A stretch of DNA of 64,000 bases. Origin: Firmicutes bacterium UBA2598. GTDB taxonomy: Bacteria; Bacillota; PH28-bin88. This document shows positions 16,810 through 26,321 of the stretch, piece by piece (position 1 is the stretch's first letter; the number at the start of each line of letters is the position of its first letter). Below the pieces are notes generated by a model. The model had not been told where the DNA came from. It saw only the letters and a list, made by a program, of their open reading frames with translations, and made no database searches. The position numbers and the translations under genes were made by a program. The stretch lies in assembly GCA_002339345.1 (NCBI GenBank), contig DDKM01000032.1, positions 62,001 to 126,000 on the forward strand, read 5' to 3'.

Positions 16810-17094
16810 ATGCTAAGGCCTTTAGATGATCGAATTGTAGTTAAGGTAGTTTCTGGGGAAGAAAAAACTGTCGGTGGTATTGTCTTGCCTGATACCGCCA
16901 AGGAAAAACCCCAGGAAGGAGAGGTAGTGGCCGTAGGGCCCGGACGGCTCCTTGACAATGGCAAGAGACTGACACCTGAAGTCAAGGTAGGGGACCGGAT
17001 TATCTTCGCCAAATATAGCGGCACCGAAATCAAGATCGATGGCGATGAGTATCTTGTCATGCGGGAGTCTGACGTATTGGGTATTCGCAATTAG
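16810..17094 (+). CDS. groES: Co-chaperonin GroES
   Basis: Forms the heptameric lid of the GroEL cage. The protein is 94 residues, normal for GroES, with [11 protein letters not shown] at the N-terminus, the mobile-loop segment [17 protein letters not shown], and GPGR in the roof region. ATG 16810 is chosen for GAAAGGAGGGG upstream and because it begins the conserved domain; an in-frame upstream start would lie in the CIRCE operator. It is 44 bases before groEL and shares its promoter. Confidence 0.98.
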   Translation: MLRPLDDRIVVKVVSGEEKTVGGIVLPDTAKEKPQEGEVVAVGPGRLLDNGKRLTPEVKVGDRIIFAKYSGTEIKIDGDEYLVMRESDVLGIRN

Positions 17095-17123
17095 GGTATA
17101 ATGTAGCAGAAATATCCAGGTAA

Positions 17124-18761
<1,638 letters not shown>

Positions 18762-18762
18762 A

Positions 18763-18799
18763 AAATTGGCCCTCGCTGTAAAAGCGGGGGCCAATTTTT
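18763..18799 (+). terminator. groESL terminator
   Basis: A nine-pair stem, GGCCCTCGC with GCGGGGGCC, is flanked by A-rich and T-rich arms. Confidence 0.9.
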
Positions 18800-19011
18800 A
18801 GGGGGAAAAAGCAACTTGCGTTGCACACGATTATGGAGTAAAAACAAGAGCGTGGCAGCCATATTAAGCGGGTTTGATGGTAATTAAAGGTAACCAGGAG
18901 GCCTATTTACCGGACCTAATGCCACCATACCTGTACTGCTAATTGCCATACACTCAAAATGAGCAGAGTATTCCCTATATGCATCAAGCCATGGGTCGGG
19001 GGGATAGCTTT

Positions 19012-19990
19012 CTAGGCTACTAAACCCGTTACCTTTCGAACTTCTGTCAACCTTCCTTTGGTGGCAAAGCCAACGGCACTGCCGACCATGGAAAGAAGTG
19101 AAAGCACAACGTGGACCTTTACCTTGACTAGGCCCCTATGGATCATCAAATCATATCCCACACCAAATGTTCTTTTAATCGACTATTTACCCGCTCTACC
19201 GCCGTCCGCTTCTTGTATAACCTCTTAAACTTCAACGTATGACGGGGTATCCGGCGGAATTTACGCTGGTTGGCCTTTACCGAGTATTTTAGTGCCAGAC
19301 CATAGGAGCTGGATGAACAAAAATCACCATCGCCACCAAGTGGGCATTTGATATGTCCGGTCTTGGCAGGACAGGAGTCTCCCAATAATACCTCGATCTT
19401 TGTTTTAGACTGCTGCGCAAAAGCTTTTTCCATAACCGGAATTAATCTTTCCCCGTCATTGTCATTGGCCGGGGTTACCTTAAAGGCTATAGGCAGTTCA
19501 TAGTCAGCACCAACCAGAAGATGTCAGTTTATAGCCAAACCAGCGAAACCAATTACTCTGGGCATCTTATTTCCGTCCCCATCGGGCGTCTTTATCAAAT
19601 GAAGCGGGAGAAAGCCCATTCTGTAGGTATTTCCTTAGCGTGGTCAATCCCGCAAAGATAACGGAAACTGGGATTTTTGTGCAATTCTTCGATCAGGGCA
19701 CGGACAGTCTTGCATGTATTGACCACACCGCCAACCAGGCAATACAGCATGGTTCTGATGGGGTAATTATTTCGACCGTTTCCGCGCCTTTTGTTGAGGA
19801 TGCTGATCACCTCTTCAAGATCTAAACTGTCTGGAATTAAGACCAACCGGTCATGGGAGTCATATTTTAGTGTCTCTTCAAAGGGAAATGCGGTTTGCTC
19901 TTGTTTGCTGCCGAATATACATGGTTGGGGACCTACTCCTTCCGTGTAGATTTGGTTGAGTTTTGGTAGCTTACTGATTCTACACTGTTG
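19012..19990 (-). pseudogene. Degenerate DDE transposase (DUF772 / IS1182- or IS4-like)
   Basis: Read on minus, three pieces in different frames add up to one transposase. The N-terminal piece (to about 19590) includes EVISILNKRRGNGRNNYPIRTML and LCGIDHAKEIPTEWAFSRF, then a stop. The middle piece (19146-19433) carries YKKRTAVERVNSRLKEHL, the signature near the end of these transposases. The C-terminal piece (19012 to about 19155) reads IHRGLVKVKVHV and ends VRKVTGLVA. At least three frame breaks or stops are present, so it is inactive. The exact 5' end is uncertain. The 210 bases between it and groEL hold nothing I can support. Confidence 0.75.
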
Positions 19991-20082
19991 GGGTAAAGTC
20001 CCTTTTTTATTTATTTATTGGATATTTTTTCTTTAGTTTTTCAATGGTTTTAGGGGCTACGCATGTTGCTTGGGGGAAAAAC

Positions 20083-20106
20083 AAAAAAGAGCTTTTTATA
20101 AAGCTC
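20083..20106 (-). terminator. Terminator of the tRNA-His/tRNA-Gln unit
   Basis: On minus, GAGCTT...AAGCTC is followed by six T, 12 bases beyond the end of tRNA-Gln. Confidence 0.75.
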
Positions 20107-20117
20107 CCTATAATCAG

Positions 20118-20192
20118 TGGCTGGGGCGGCTGGATTCGAACCAACACATGGCGGATCCAAAGTCCGCTGCCTTACCGTTTGGCTACGCCCCA
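20118..20192 (-). tRNA. tRNA-Gln (TTG)
   Basis: The acceptor TGGGGCG pairs with CGCCCCA; the anticodon loop TTTGGAT has anticodon TTG; the T-arm has GGTTCGAATCC; an encoded CCA closes the gene. Confidence 0.96.
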
Positions 20193-20206
20193 ATAACGGG
20201 AAAAAT

Positions 20207-20283
20207 TGGGGTGGATGATGGGACTTGAACCCACGACCCCCAGAGCCACAATCTGGTGCTCTAGCCGACTGAGCTACACCCAC
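20207..20283 (-). tRNA. tRNA-His (GTG)
   Basis: The acceptor GTGGGTG pairs with CATCCAC with discriminator C and CCA. The anticodon stem CCAGA/TCTGG holds loop TTGTGGC with anticodon GTG. Confidence 0.95.
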
Positions 20284-20301
20284 CGCGCAACGGCAACATT
20301 T

Positions 20302-20330
20302 ATATTAACACTCTCATCTATAGATGTCAA
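20302..20330 (-). promoter_or_regulatory. Promoter of tRNA-His and tRNA-Gln
   Basis: On minus, TTGACA (20330-20325), a 17-base spacer and TAATAT (20307-20302) lie 19 bases before tRNA-His. Confidence 0.8.
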
Positions 20331-20484
20331 GCAATATACCATTGGACCAGAGCTGAAGCATGAAAAATACCCGCAGGCCGCTATTTTTTCACACCTTCAC
20401 AAGAAAATAGCGCGAAAGGTTATTTCGTTCCAACCCTGTAAGCCCTGATATGCCTGCGTTTTAAAAGTCGTGCGTCAGCTCTGC

Positions 20485-20516
20485 CCCTAAAAACAAAAAA
20501 CCGCAGGCCATGCGGT
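20485..20516 (-). terminator. Terminator of the tRNA-Gly/tRNA-Arg unit
   Basis: On minus, ACCGCATGGCCTGCGGT folds as a hairpin and is followed by six T, just after tRNA-Arg. Confidence 0.85.
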
Positions 20517-20530
20517 ATCAGAAACTGCTA

Positions 20531-20607
20531 TGGTGCGCCTGAAGGGATTCGAACCCCTGACCCACGGATTAGAAGTCCGTTGCTCTATCCAACTGAGCTA
20601 CAGGCGC
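20531..20607 (-). tRNA. tRNA-Arg (TCT)
   Basis: The acceptor GCGCCTG pairs with CAGGCGC, then A and CCA. The anticodon stem CGGAC/ATCCG region holds TTCTA with anticodon TCT, and the T-arm is GGTTCGAATCC. Confidence 0.96.
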
Positions 20608-20623
20608 CTGCTGCCTAAAAAAA

Positions 20624-20697
20624 TGGAGCGGGTGATGGGAATCGAACCCACGCGACTAGCTTGGAAGGCTAGGGCTCTACCATTGAGCTACACCCGC
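20624..20697 (-). tRNA. tRNA-Gly (TCC)
   Basis: The acceptor GCGGGTG pairs with CACCCGC, then T and CCA. The anticodon stem CTAGC/GCTAG holds loop CTTCCAA with anticodon TCC. Confidence 0.97.
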
Positions 20698-20747
20698 ATC
20701 TTTACCATGGATATCCCGGAATTATACACAGGTAAACTGCAGGATTT

Positions 20748-20776
20748 AGTATAGCCAATAACGGGGCATTTGTCAA
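20748..20776 (-). promoter_or_regulatory. Promoter of tRNA-Gly and tRNA-Arg
   Basis: On minus, TTGACA (20776-20771), a 17-base spacer and TATACT (20753-20748). The -35 box overlaps the last codons of the phosphodiesterase gene. Confidence 0.88.
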
Positions 20777-21261
20777 AAGTTATTTATCACCATATGACGG
20801 AGATGGTACCCATCAGGGCTAACGGTCAACCAGCCATAGGATCCTTGTTGATGATCCCGTGGACGGCAAGGGCTGCCAGGATTAAATAGGTGCAGGTTTT
20901 CCATCTTCTGGTCCAGGGGCACGTGGGTATGGCCAAAGATGCACACATCCACTCCCAGCTGTTTTCCACGCCGGACTATCTCCGACAAACCGGCCTTTAC
21001 CCCTAAACGATGTCCATGGGTAATCAGGATTTTTATGCCAGATAGGTCCACCACCAGCTCATCCGGCCCCCGCCGGCCCCAGTCACAGTTACCGGCTACA
21101 CCATAGACCTGGCAGGGGTAATTTTTTTGAATCCACACACTGTCTGCAAAATGATCGCCAGCGTGTATAACGGCATCCGGTACTCCCCCCTGCTTGATGA
21201 CCGCCTCCAGGATACGGCGATCACCGTGGGTATCGCTCACCACCAGCACCCTTGGCATCAT
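20773..21261 (-). CDS. YfcE/MJ0936-type metallophosphoesterase
   Basis: Small calcineurin-like phosphodiesterase of about 160 residues. All metal-binding motifs are visible: SDTHGD at the N-terminus, HAGDH, GNCD, THGH and FGHTHVP. Relatives hydrolyse simple phosphodiesters in vitro; the physiological substrate is unknown. It is the last gene of a minus-strand set with rdgB and rph, a common grouping in Bacillota. Two adjacent ATGs are possible starts. Confidence 0.9.
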   Translation of the reverse strand: MMPRVLVVSDTHGDRRILEAVIKQGGVPDAVIHAGDHFADSVWIQKNYPCQVYGVAGNCDWGRRGPDELVVDLSGIKILITHGHRLGVKAGLSEIVRRGKQLGVDVCIFGHTHVPLDQKMENLHLFNPGSPCRPRDHQQGSYGWLTVSPDGYHLRHMVINNF

Positions 21262-21291
21262 CCATCACCCCATGCAGATACTCCGATCTCC

Positions 21292-21894
21292 TCAAACACC
21301 AACCAGCCTGCAGATTATTTCCGCCGCCCGGCGGAAAGCCTGGGCCCGGTGGCTGATGGTGTTTTTCACCTCCGGCGCCAGTTCAGCCATGGTACACCCG
21401 AATGCAGGAAGGTAAAAAAGGGGATCATACCCAAACCCATTGATCCCCCTCGGTTCATACCCGATCTCGCCCTCACAGGTACCGTCTACCAGATAACACT
21501 GTCCCCCAGGCGTTACCACGGCGATGGTACAGCGAAAACGGGCAGTCCGCCGGCCCGGTGTCACATCCGCCATCAACTGCAATAGTTTTTCATTGTTTCG
21601 ACGGTCGTCCTTGGGTTCACCGGCAAAACGGGCGGACAACACACCGGGTGCCCCACCGAGGGCATCAACCTCCAGGCCGGAGTCGTCTGCAATGGCCAGC
21701 AAACCTGTGCGGTTTGCCGTATCAACGGCCTTCAGGCTGGCGTTTTCCGCAAAAGTCCGGCCCGTTTCCTCCACCTCCGGTAAGGCGGGAAAGTCTGCCA
21801 GGCTCAGCATTTCCACCGGCAAGGGCGCCAATAGGGCCCTGAATTCCTTCAGCTTACCCATATTGCGGGTCGCCAGGACTATCTGTTTATTCAT
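21292..21894 (-). CDS. rdgB: XTP/dITP diphosphatase (RdgB/HAM1)
   Basis: Removes non-canonical purine nucleotides (ITP, XTP and deoxy forms) from the nucleotide pool. The N-terminal [11 protein letters not shown] motif, [24 protein letters not shown] (core [11 protein letters not shown]) and the C-terminal GYDPLF and SHRAQAF motifs are all present. Length 200 residues. The start overlaps the end of rph by four bases (21891-21894), indicating coupled translation. Confidence 0.96.
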   Translation of the reverse strand: MNKQIVLATRNMGKLKEFRALLAPLPVEMLSLADFPALPEVEETGRTFAENASLKAVDTANRTGLLAIADDSGLEVDALGGAPGVLSARFAGEPKDDRRNNEKLLQLMADVTPGRRTARFRCTIAVVTPGGQCYLVDGTCEGEIGYEPRGINGFGYDPLFYLPAFGCTMAELAPEVKNTISHRAQAFRRAAEIICRLVGV

Positions 21895-22634
21895 GGTACA
21901 ATAATTCCTTCCGCCACCGGCCCAAGGGCCTGTTTTTGCATTTCCACCAAGTGTTTTACGGCTGTAGCGGCCAGATCAAGCATGGCCTCCAGTTCCGCCC
22001 GGGTAAAGGGATAATCCTCGGCAGTACCTTGTACCTCTACCAGCTTCCCGCTGGCGGTCATCACCACATTCATATCCACCTGGGCACGGGCATCCTCATC
22101 ATAACATAAATCCACCATTAACTCATCCTGTACCTTACCCACACTGATGGCTGCCAGGTAGTCCACCACCGGCAGGCGGGGCAAATGACCCTCATCAACC
22201 AAGTGCTGCATGGCATCCACCATGGCCACAAAACTACCGGTAATGGCGGTGGTGCGGGTACCCCCATCCGCCTGGATGACATCACAATCCAAGGTAATGG
22301 TCCTTTCCCCCAAAATGGACAGATCCACCACCGAGCGTAAGGAACGCCCGATCAACCGCTGGATTTCGTGGGTGCGTCCCCCGATCTTGCCCTTTGCCGC
22401 TTCCCTCACCGTGCGAACCTGGGTAGCCCGGGGAAGCATGGCGTATTCCGCGGTAATCCATCCCCTGCCGGAACCCTTGGCAAAGGGAGGCACCTTTTCC
22501 TCCACAGTTGCCGTGCAAATTACCCTGGTCTGTCCTGCCTCCACCAGCACCGATCCCTCGGCATGTTTAATATAACCACGGGTGATCCGGATCGGTCTGA
22601 CCTCACCGACTGTACGGCCATCTATGCGTGCCAC
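21891..22634 (-). CDS. rph: Ribonuclease PH
   Basis: Phosphorolytic 3' exonuclease that trims tRNA precursors. It has the expected N-terminus ([13 protein letters not shown]), the phosphate-binding and catalytic region around [15 protein letters not shown], and the [13 protein letters not shown] motif. Length 247 residues. It precedes rdgB with a four-base overlap. The nearby tRNA cluster on the same strand is consistent with, but does not prove, a functional link. Confidence 0.96.
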   Translation of the reverse strand: MARIDGRTVGEVRPIRITRGYIKHAEGSVLVEAGQTRVICTATVEEKVPPFAKGSGRGWITAEYAMLPRATQVRTVREAAKGKIGGRTHEIQRLIGRSLRSVVDLSILGERTITLDCDVIQADGGTRTTAITGSFVAMVDAMQHLVDEGHLPRLPVVDYLAAISVGKVQDELMVDLCYDEDARAQVDMNVVMTASGKLVEVQGTAEDYPFTRAELEAMLDLAATAVKHLVEMQKQALGPVAEGIIVP

Positions 22635-22674
22635 AGTACATCTACCTCCAGGAAACAGATTGCCAATAGTAGAT

Positions 22675-23685
22675 TTAACCGGTACCGGTCAAGTTTTTCA
22701 AACCGTCAATACCGCTGCCGGACCCCCCAGGCAATTGGTGGGCAGACCCCACCAGACCTACCATGATGTAAAGTTGCTGCACGGGATCCCACCGAAATTC
22801 GGGCATCAACCGGAAATTCTCCACCTCACCCGTCCGCTTTAGGTGAATGCGGGGTCCGGTGCAGTTGACCAATAGGTCACCAATGCGGATGTGATTCTCA
22901 TCCACGTAGGCAATTTCCACATCATTGCGGATGTAGTCCTTTACCCGGTCTTCCACCTCCACCAGGTCGATGGCTGGTATGGCATCAAACTCCAATATAA
23001 ATCCATGTTTGATGTCCCCATGCACCCGCGGTTTGGGGATCCCCATACCGTCCAGCACCAATCCCGTCAAATCCTCAGCGGTATGGGCCATTTTGCGGTA
23101 ACGAATGGAGTTAAAGACAATCCCGGCAATATCCTGTGGATCGGGGCCGAAAAGTCCCGGCCTGGTTACGATGACCTCTTCGCCAACCCCGATCAGCACC
23201 TCCGGTTTAATGTCCAGGTAGGGATGTAGCAGTTCATAATGTTCCACCACCACCCGCCGCCCCTTCATGATGGCCTGGCGGGCAGCTTCCGCCAGTTCAC
23301 CCGGTTGGGTAAAGGCGGTCTCGAAGCGCACATCCAGGTGGTAGGTGTGATGGCGAAAGAACCCTCGCTGGGCATGGTCCAGCAGGGGCAGTGGTCTGAT
23401 GTTTACATTATTGTCATCATTGGTCAGCTCCAGTCCCGGAAACATGCCACTGATAAGCAGGGATTTGCCGGCGCCGGCATCACCAATTAACCCGATTAAG
23501 CGATCTTCTGCACTGAGGTAGCGCTGGGCCACATTGGCCCCCAAGTGGATCAGCCGCTTTTTTCCCCTGGGGGCAAAATACACGGCGTGCATCAAGTATT
23601 CATGGATCCCGATCACACCCAATCTTCCTACCCCCATTCCCACCGGCCAAAAACCGGTACCTGCCACGCCCACTGCTATGGCCAA
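22675..23685 (-). CDS. P-loop protein resembling the alanyl-tRNA synthetase second additional domain family
   Basis: A Walker A motif (GDAGAGKS) lies near residue 70, after an N-terminal region of unclear start. The rest fits a conserved family of clostridial proteins usually labelled as containing an alanine-tRNA synthetase second additional domain; I place it there by general resemblance only. There is no synthetase catalytic core, so it is not AlaRS. The first 25 or so residues are Gly-rich and the true start may be further in (for example at the [10 protein letters not shown] methionine). It lies upstream of rph on the same strand. Function is unknown; an NTP-dependent role is an inference from the P-loop. 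Confidence 0.55.
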   Translation of the reverse strand: MAIAVGVAGTGFWPVGMGVGRLGVIGIHEYLMHAVYFAPRGKKRLIHLGANVAQRYLSAEDRLIGLIGDAGAGKSLLISGMFPGLELTNDDNNVNIRPLPLLDHAQRGFFRHHTYHLDVRFETAFTQPGELAEAARQAIMKGRRVVVEHYELLHPYLDIKPEVLIGVGEEVIVTRPGLFGPDPQDIAGIVFNSIRYRKMAHTAEDLTGLVLDGMGIPKPRVHGDIKHGFILEFDAIPAIDLVEVEDRVKDYIRNDVEIAYVDENHIRIGDLLVNCTGPRIHLKRTGEVENFRLMPEFRWDPVQQLYIMVGLVGSAHQLPGGSGSGIDGLKNLTGTG

Positions 23686-23720
23686 AGGCCTTCCGCCGGG
23701 TCAAAGCAGGCAACCAGCCG

Positions 23721-24467
23721 TTAGATTCTGTATGCCAAGTTCTCTTCAGCCAGCTCAGGTTCAATACCTGCCGCTACCGCCTCCTGCCGCAGGGCATCCA
23801 GGTCATAGCCAGGCCAAAAATGGGTCAACACCAGCCGTTGCACACCAGCCTGCACCGCTAGCTCACCAGCCTGGCGTGCCAGCACGTGACCTGTTTTGAG
23901 GGCATATTCGGCATCCCTTTCCATGATACTGGCTTCACAAAGCAGCAAATCCGCCTTGGCTGCCAGCAAAGGCAGTCCATCGAACCATCCGGTATCCCCA
24001 GTGTATACCAACCGGCGCCCGCCAGCGGTTACCGCCACACCGATGGTAGGAAAGCCGTGGAGTGTACGGAATGGCTCAATGACAAAGGGCCCGATGGTAA
24101 TAGGGGGGTAACTGCATCCGGGCTCATCCGCCAGGGCGCCTACCTCTTTAACCCGAAAGGCCCGTACCATCTGCTGCAACTGGCTGACTGCCTCTCCCGG
24201 CGGCACCACCAACGGCAGTGGTTCCGCCTCCCGGCCTTCCCGCTGCTGCCCCTCCCAGGCGTGGCGCAAAGCGATTAAATCACCCCAATGGTCAGCATGA
24301 AAATGGCTGATCACTACACCGTGCAAATCGCGCCATGGCAAACGCGACATCACCCCGTGGCCACAATCCAGCAGCAGACTGGCTCCGGCATGGGTGACCA
24401 GATAGCCGGAACACGCCCCGCCCATCCGGGGGTAGGGAGCCCAACAGCCCAATACTTTTAGTTCCAT
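23721..24467 (-). CDS. MBL-fold metallohydrolase (YhfI / RNase Z-like)
   Basis: The metallo-beta-lactamase signature HFHADHWGD lies near residue 80, with DCGHGVM before it and YTGDTGW and LLCEAS further on, as in the ribonuclease Z-like group. Length is about 248 residues from the preferred ATG at 24467, which follows AAGGGGAGG; the upstream ATG at 24494 precedes the ribosome binding site. It starts just after the activator gene, so it may be the last gene of the murI operon. Its substrate is not predictable, and RNase Z activity is not assumed. Confidence 0.85.
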   Translation of the reverse strand: MELKVLGCWAPYPRMGGACSGYLVTHAGASLLLDCGHGVMSRLPWRDLHGVVISHFHADHWGDLIALRHAWEGQQREGREAEPLPLVVPPGEAVSQLQQMVRAFRVKEVGALADEPGCSYPPITIGPFVIEPFRTLHGFPTIGVAVTAGGRRLVYTGDTGWFDGLPLLAAKADLLLCEASIMERDAEYALKTGHVLARQAGELAVQAGVQRLVLTHFWPGYDLDALRQEAVAAGIEPELAEENLAYRI

Positions 24468-24494
24468 CCCCAAAACCTCCCCTTCAAACTCCAT

Positions 24495-25259
24495 TCACTG
24501 AGCGGCTTCTGCCAGACAGCAACCGATGGCCCCGTTAAACTGGGGATGGGGAGGGATTACCACCTCCACCTCCAGTTCCCTGGCCAGGATCTCCCCGATG
24601 GCCTTGTTATAGGCTACACCGCCGGTAAAAACCAGGATCGGACTGTACAGTTTAAGCAGCATAGGCAGTACCCGACGGAAAATGGTATAGTTCACACCTG
24701 CCGCCAGGCTGGCAATGGGATGTCCCTCGATGATACGTCCCACCAATTCCGATTCGCCGAAGACAGCACAGGTTGAACTCAATTCCACCGGGTCATGGGT
24801 ATGTCTCCCCATTTCTGCCAGGGAAACGCCCAGTACCGCCGCCATGTTTTCCACATACCGGCCGGAGCTGGCGGCACATCGATCATTGGTGATAAAATCC
24901 GCCATCTTCCCGTTCCGGACCAGGATGACCTTACTGTCTTGGCCTCCCAAATCAAGGAGGGTATAATCGGTAAGACCGGTCTGGAAATTGGCCCCCAGCA
25001 GGTGGGCACGGATTTCCGGTATGTTGACCGCTCCCTCCACCTGGATAGTAAGGCGACCGTACCCTGTGGACACCACCCTGTCCAAACTTGGCAGGCCAAG
25101 GGCTGCAAAGTCGATGACCAGCCTTTCCCCCGCTTTCCGCCCAAAACGCCGGTAAAATTCGATCGTGTCATATTTCCTGGTTTCTATTAGGTTGCCGTCC
25201 TCCATCAGGGCCAGCTTCACCCACCGGCTGCCCAAATCCATACCGGCCACCAGTGCCAC
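24495..25259 (-). CDS. BadF/BcrA/HgdC-type ATPase activator
   Basis: ATP-driven electron donor of the archerase type: a dimer bridged by one [4Fe-4S] cluster, which reduces a partner dehydratase or double-cubane protein. ASKHA-fold motifs are present (AGMDLGSRWVKLA, LDLGGQDSKV, FTGGVAYN). The two cluster cysteines are Cys128 (NDRCAASSGR) and Cys164 (SSTCAVFGESE). It lies 60 bases after the putative partner gene on the same strand. The sequence fits both HgdC and the reductase of double-cubane-cluster proteins (YjiL type). Confidence 0.9.
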   Translation of the reverse strand: MALVAGMDLGSRWVKLALMEDGNLIETRKYDTIEFYRRFGRKAGERLVIDFAALGLPSLDRVVSTGYGRLTIQVEGAVNIPEIRAHLLGANFQTGLTDYTLLDLGGQDSKVILVRNGKMADFITNDRCAASSGRYVENMAAVLGVSLAEMGRHTHDPVELSSTCAVFGESELVGRIIEGHPIASLAAGVNYTIFRRVLPMLLKLYSPILVFTGGVAYNKAIGEILARELEVEVVIPPHPQFNGAIGCCLAEAAQ

Positions 25260-25319
25260 CGGTCCATCTCCCTTTCCTAGCCCACCGGGTAATTGCCCAA
25301 ATTATGTCAACGGATCCGC

Positions 25320-26300
25320 CTATCGCAGCATTTCCACAAAGGCATCGATGCGCATGCGGCTGCGGGCATCCAGCCCGCCCGGGCGGTCAACCTCCAGGAA
25401 AAGCATCGGTACATTGAGCTTTTCCCTGAAAATGATATCTTCAATTTGCCGGAAACAAAAACTCTGGGTATAGTGGATAATTCCCTGGATCCTACGGCGC
25501 TCAATTTCCTGTTTGATATCCAGAATGCGGTCAAACACAGGATAGGGATAGGTATACAACCGGTATTGCTCCACCAGATCACCGGTCTGAAAGGGCATGG
25601 AAAACTGCCGCTGGACCTCATTATACACCACCCTGGCCCCAATATCCTCCAGGTACCGGTACAGATCCGGCACAATGGGCGGAACTCCAATGTACCCCAA
25701 GCGAACCTGTTCACGGAAGGCCTCCCGCCGGGATAACCCCGCCAGGAAGTCCTCCGCCTCCCGGGCAAAGGCCTCCGGGTCACCGTTAAAATCACTGCAA
25801 CTGACCTGGTAAAGATGGTTTTCCTGCCCACTAACCAGGTTGGTTTCATATGTATGGCGGTCAATCTCATGAACCAGCGCCCTTACCCGGTCCAACCTGT
25901 CCTTGGTTTCCATTACCGCTGGCCAGTCCACTTGAAAATAGCCCATCAACTTCTCAATGGACAGTTTAAGCAGGTCCCGATCCCGGTCATAGGGAAAGGC
26001 AAAGGGAATAATCCGGATTTCCTTCAGGACCAAGGTTTCCATCAAAGCATGGGTGTTGCTGCAATCCCCCTGGGTAACGGCAATAACCTCCCGGATTTCG
26101 GGAGTTTCCAACACGGTGCCGTAAATGCCCTTAATCCAACCGCAGAGGTTACGGGGATAACCGGCCATTTCCGCCGCTTCCACCATCTTCCCCGGGTTCT
26201 GGCCGGTGATAAAGACATTGTTCAAATCCACCGGCACACAACCGGCGGCAAAGACCACCTCCACCGGTACAGTGGTGGTGATGCCGATTTTCCTCACCAT
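25320..26300 (-). CDS. 2-hydroxyacyl-CoA dehydratase D-component family / double-cubane cluster-type protein
   Basis: Iron-sulfur protein of the HgdB/BcrB/FldC superfamily. The N-terminus (KIGITTTVPVEVVFAAGCVPVDL, core TTTVPVEVVFAAG) is typical. Cysteines that could hold clusters are Cys21, Cys53 (NLCGWIK), Cys80 (GDCSNT), Cys168 and Cys282 (SFCFRQIED). Only one such subunit is encoded next to the activator. Dehydratases normally need two, so the pattern fits the homodimeric double-cubane-cluster proteins (YjiM type), which reduce small molecules rather than dehydrate acyl-CoA. At 326 residues it is somewhat short. The substrate is unknown. Confidence 0.75.
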   Translation of the reverse strand: MVRKIGITTTVPVEVVFAAGCVPVDLNNVFITGQNPGKMVEAAEMAGYPRNLCGWIKGIYGTVLETPEIREVIAVTQGDCSNTHALMETLVLKEIRIIPFAFPYDRDRDLLKLSIEKLMGYFQVDWPAVMETKDRLDRVRALVHEIDRHTYETNLVSGQENHLYQVSCSDFNGDPEAFAREAEDFLAGLSRREAFREQVRLGYIGVPPIVPDLYRYLEDIGARVVYNEVQRQFSMPFQTGDLVEQYRLYTYPYPVFDRILDIKQEIERRRIQGIIHYTQSFCFRQIEDIIFREKLNVPMLFLEVDRPGGLDARSRMRIDAFVEMLR

Positions 26301-26321
26301 GGGCAGAACCTCCCTTTTGGC

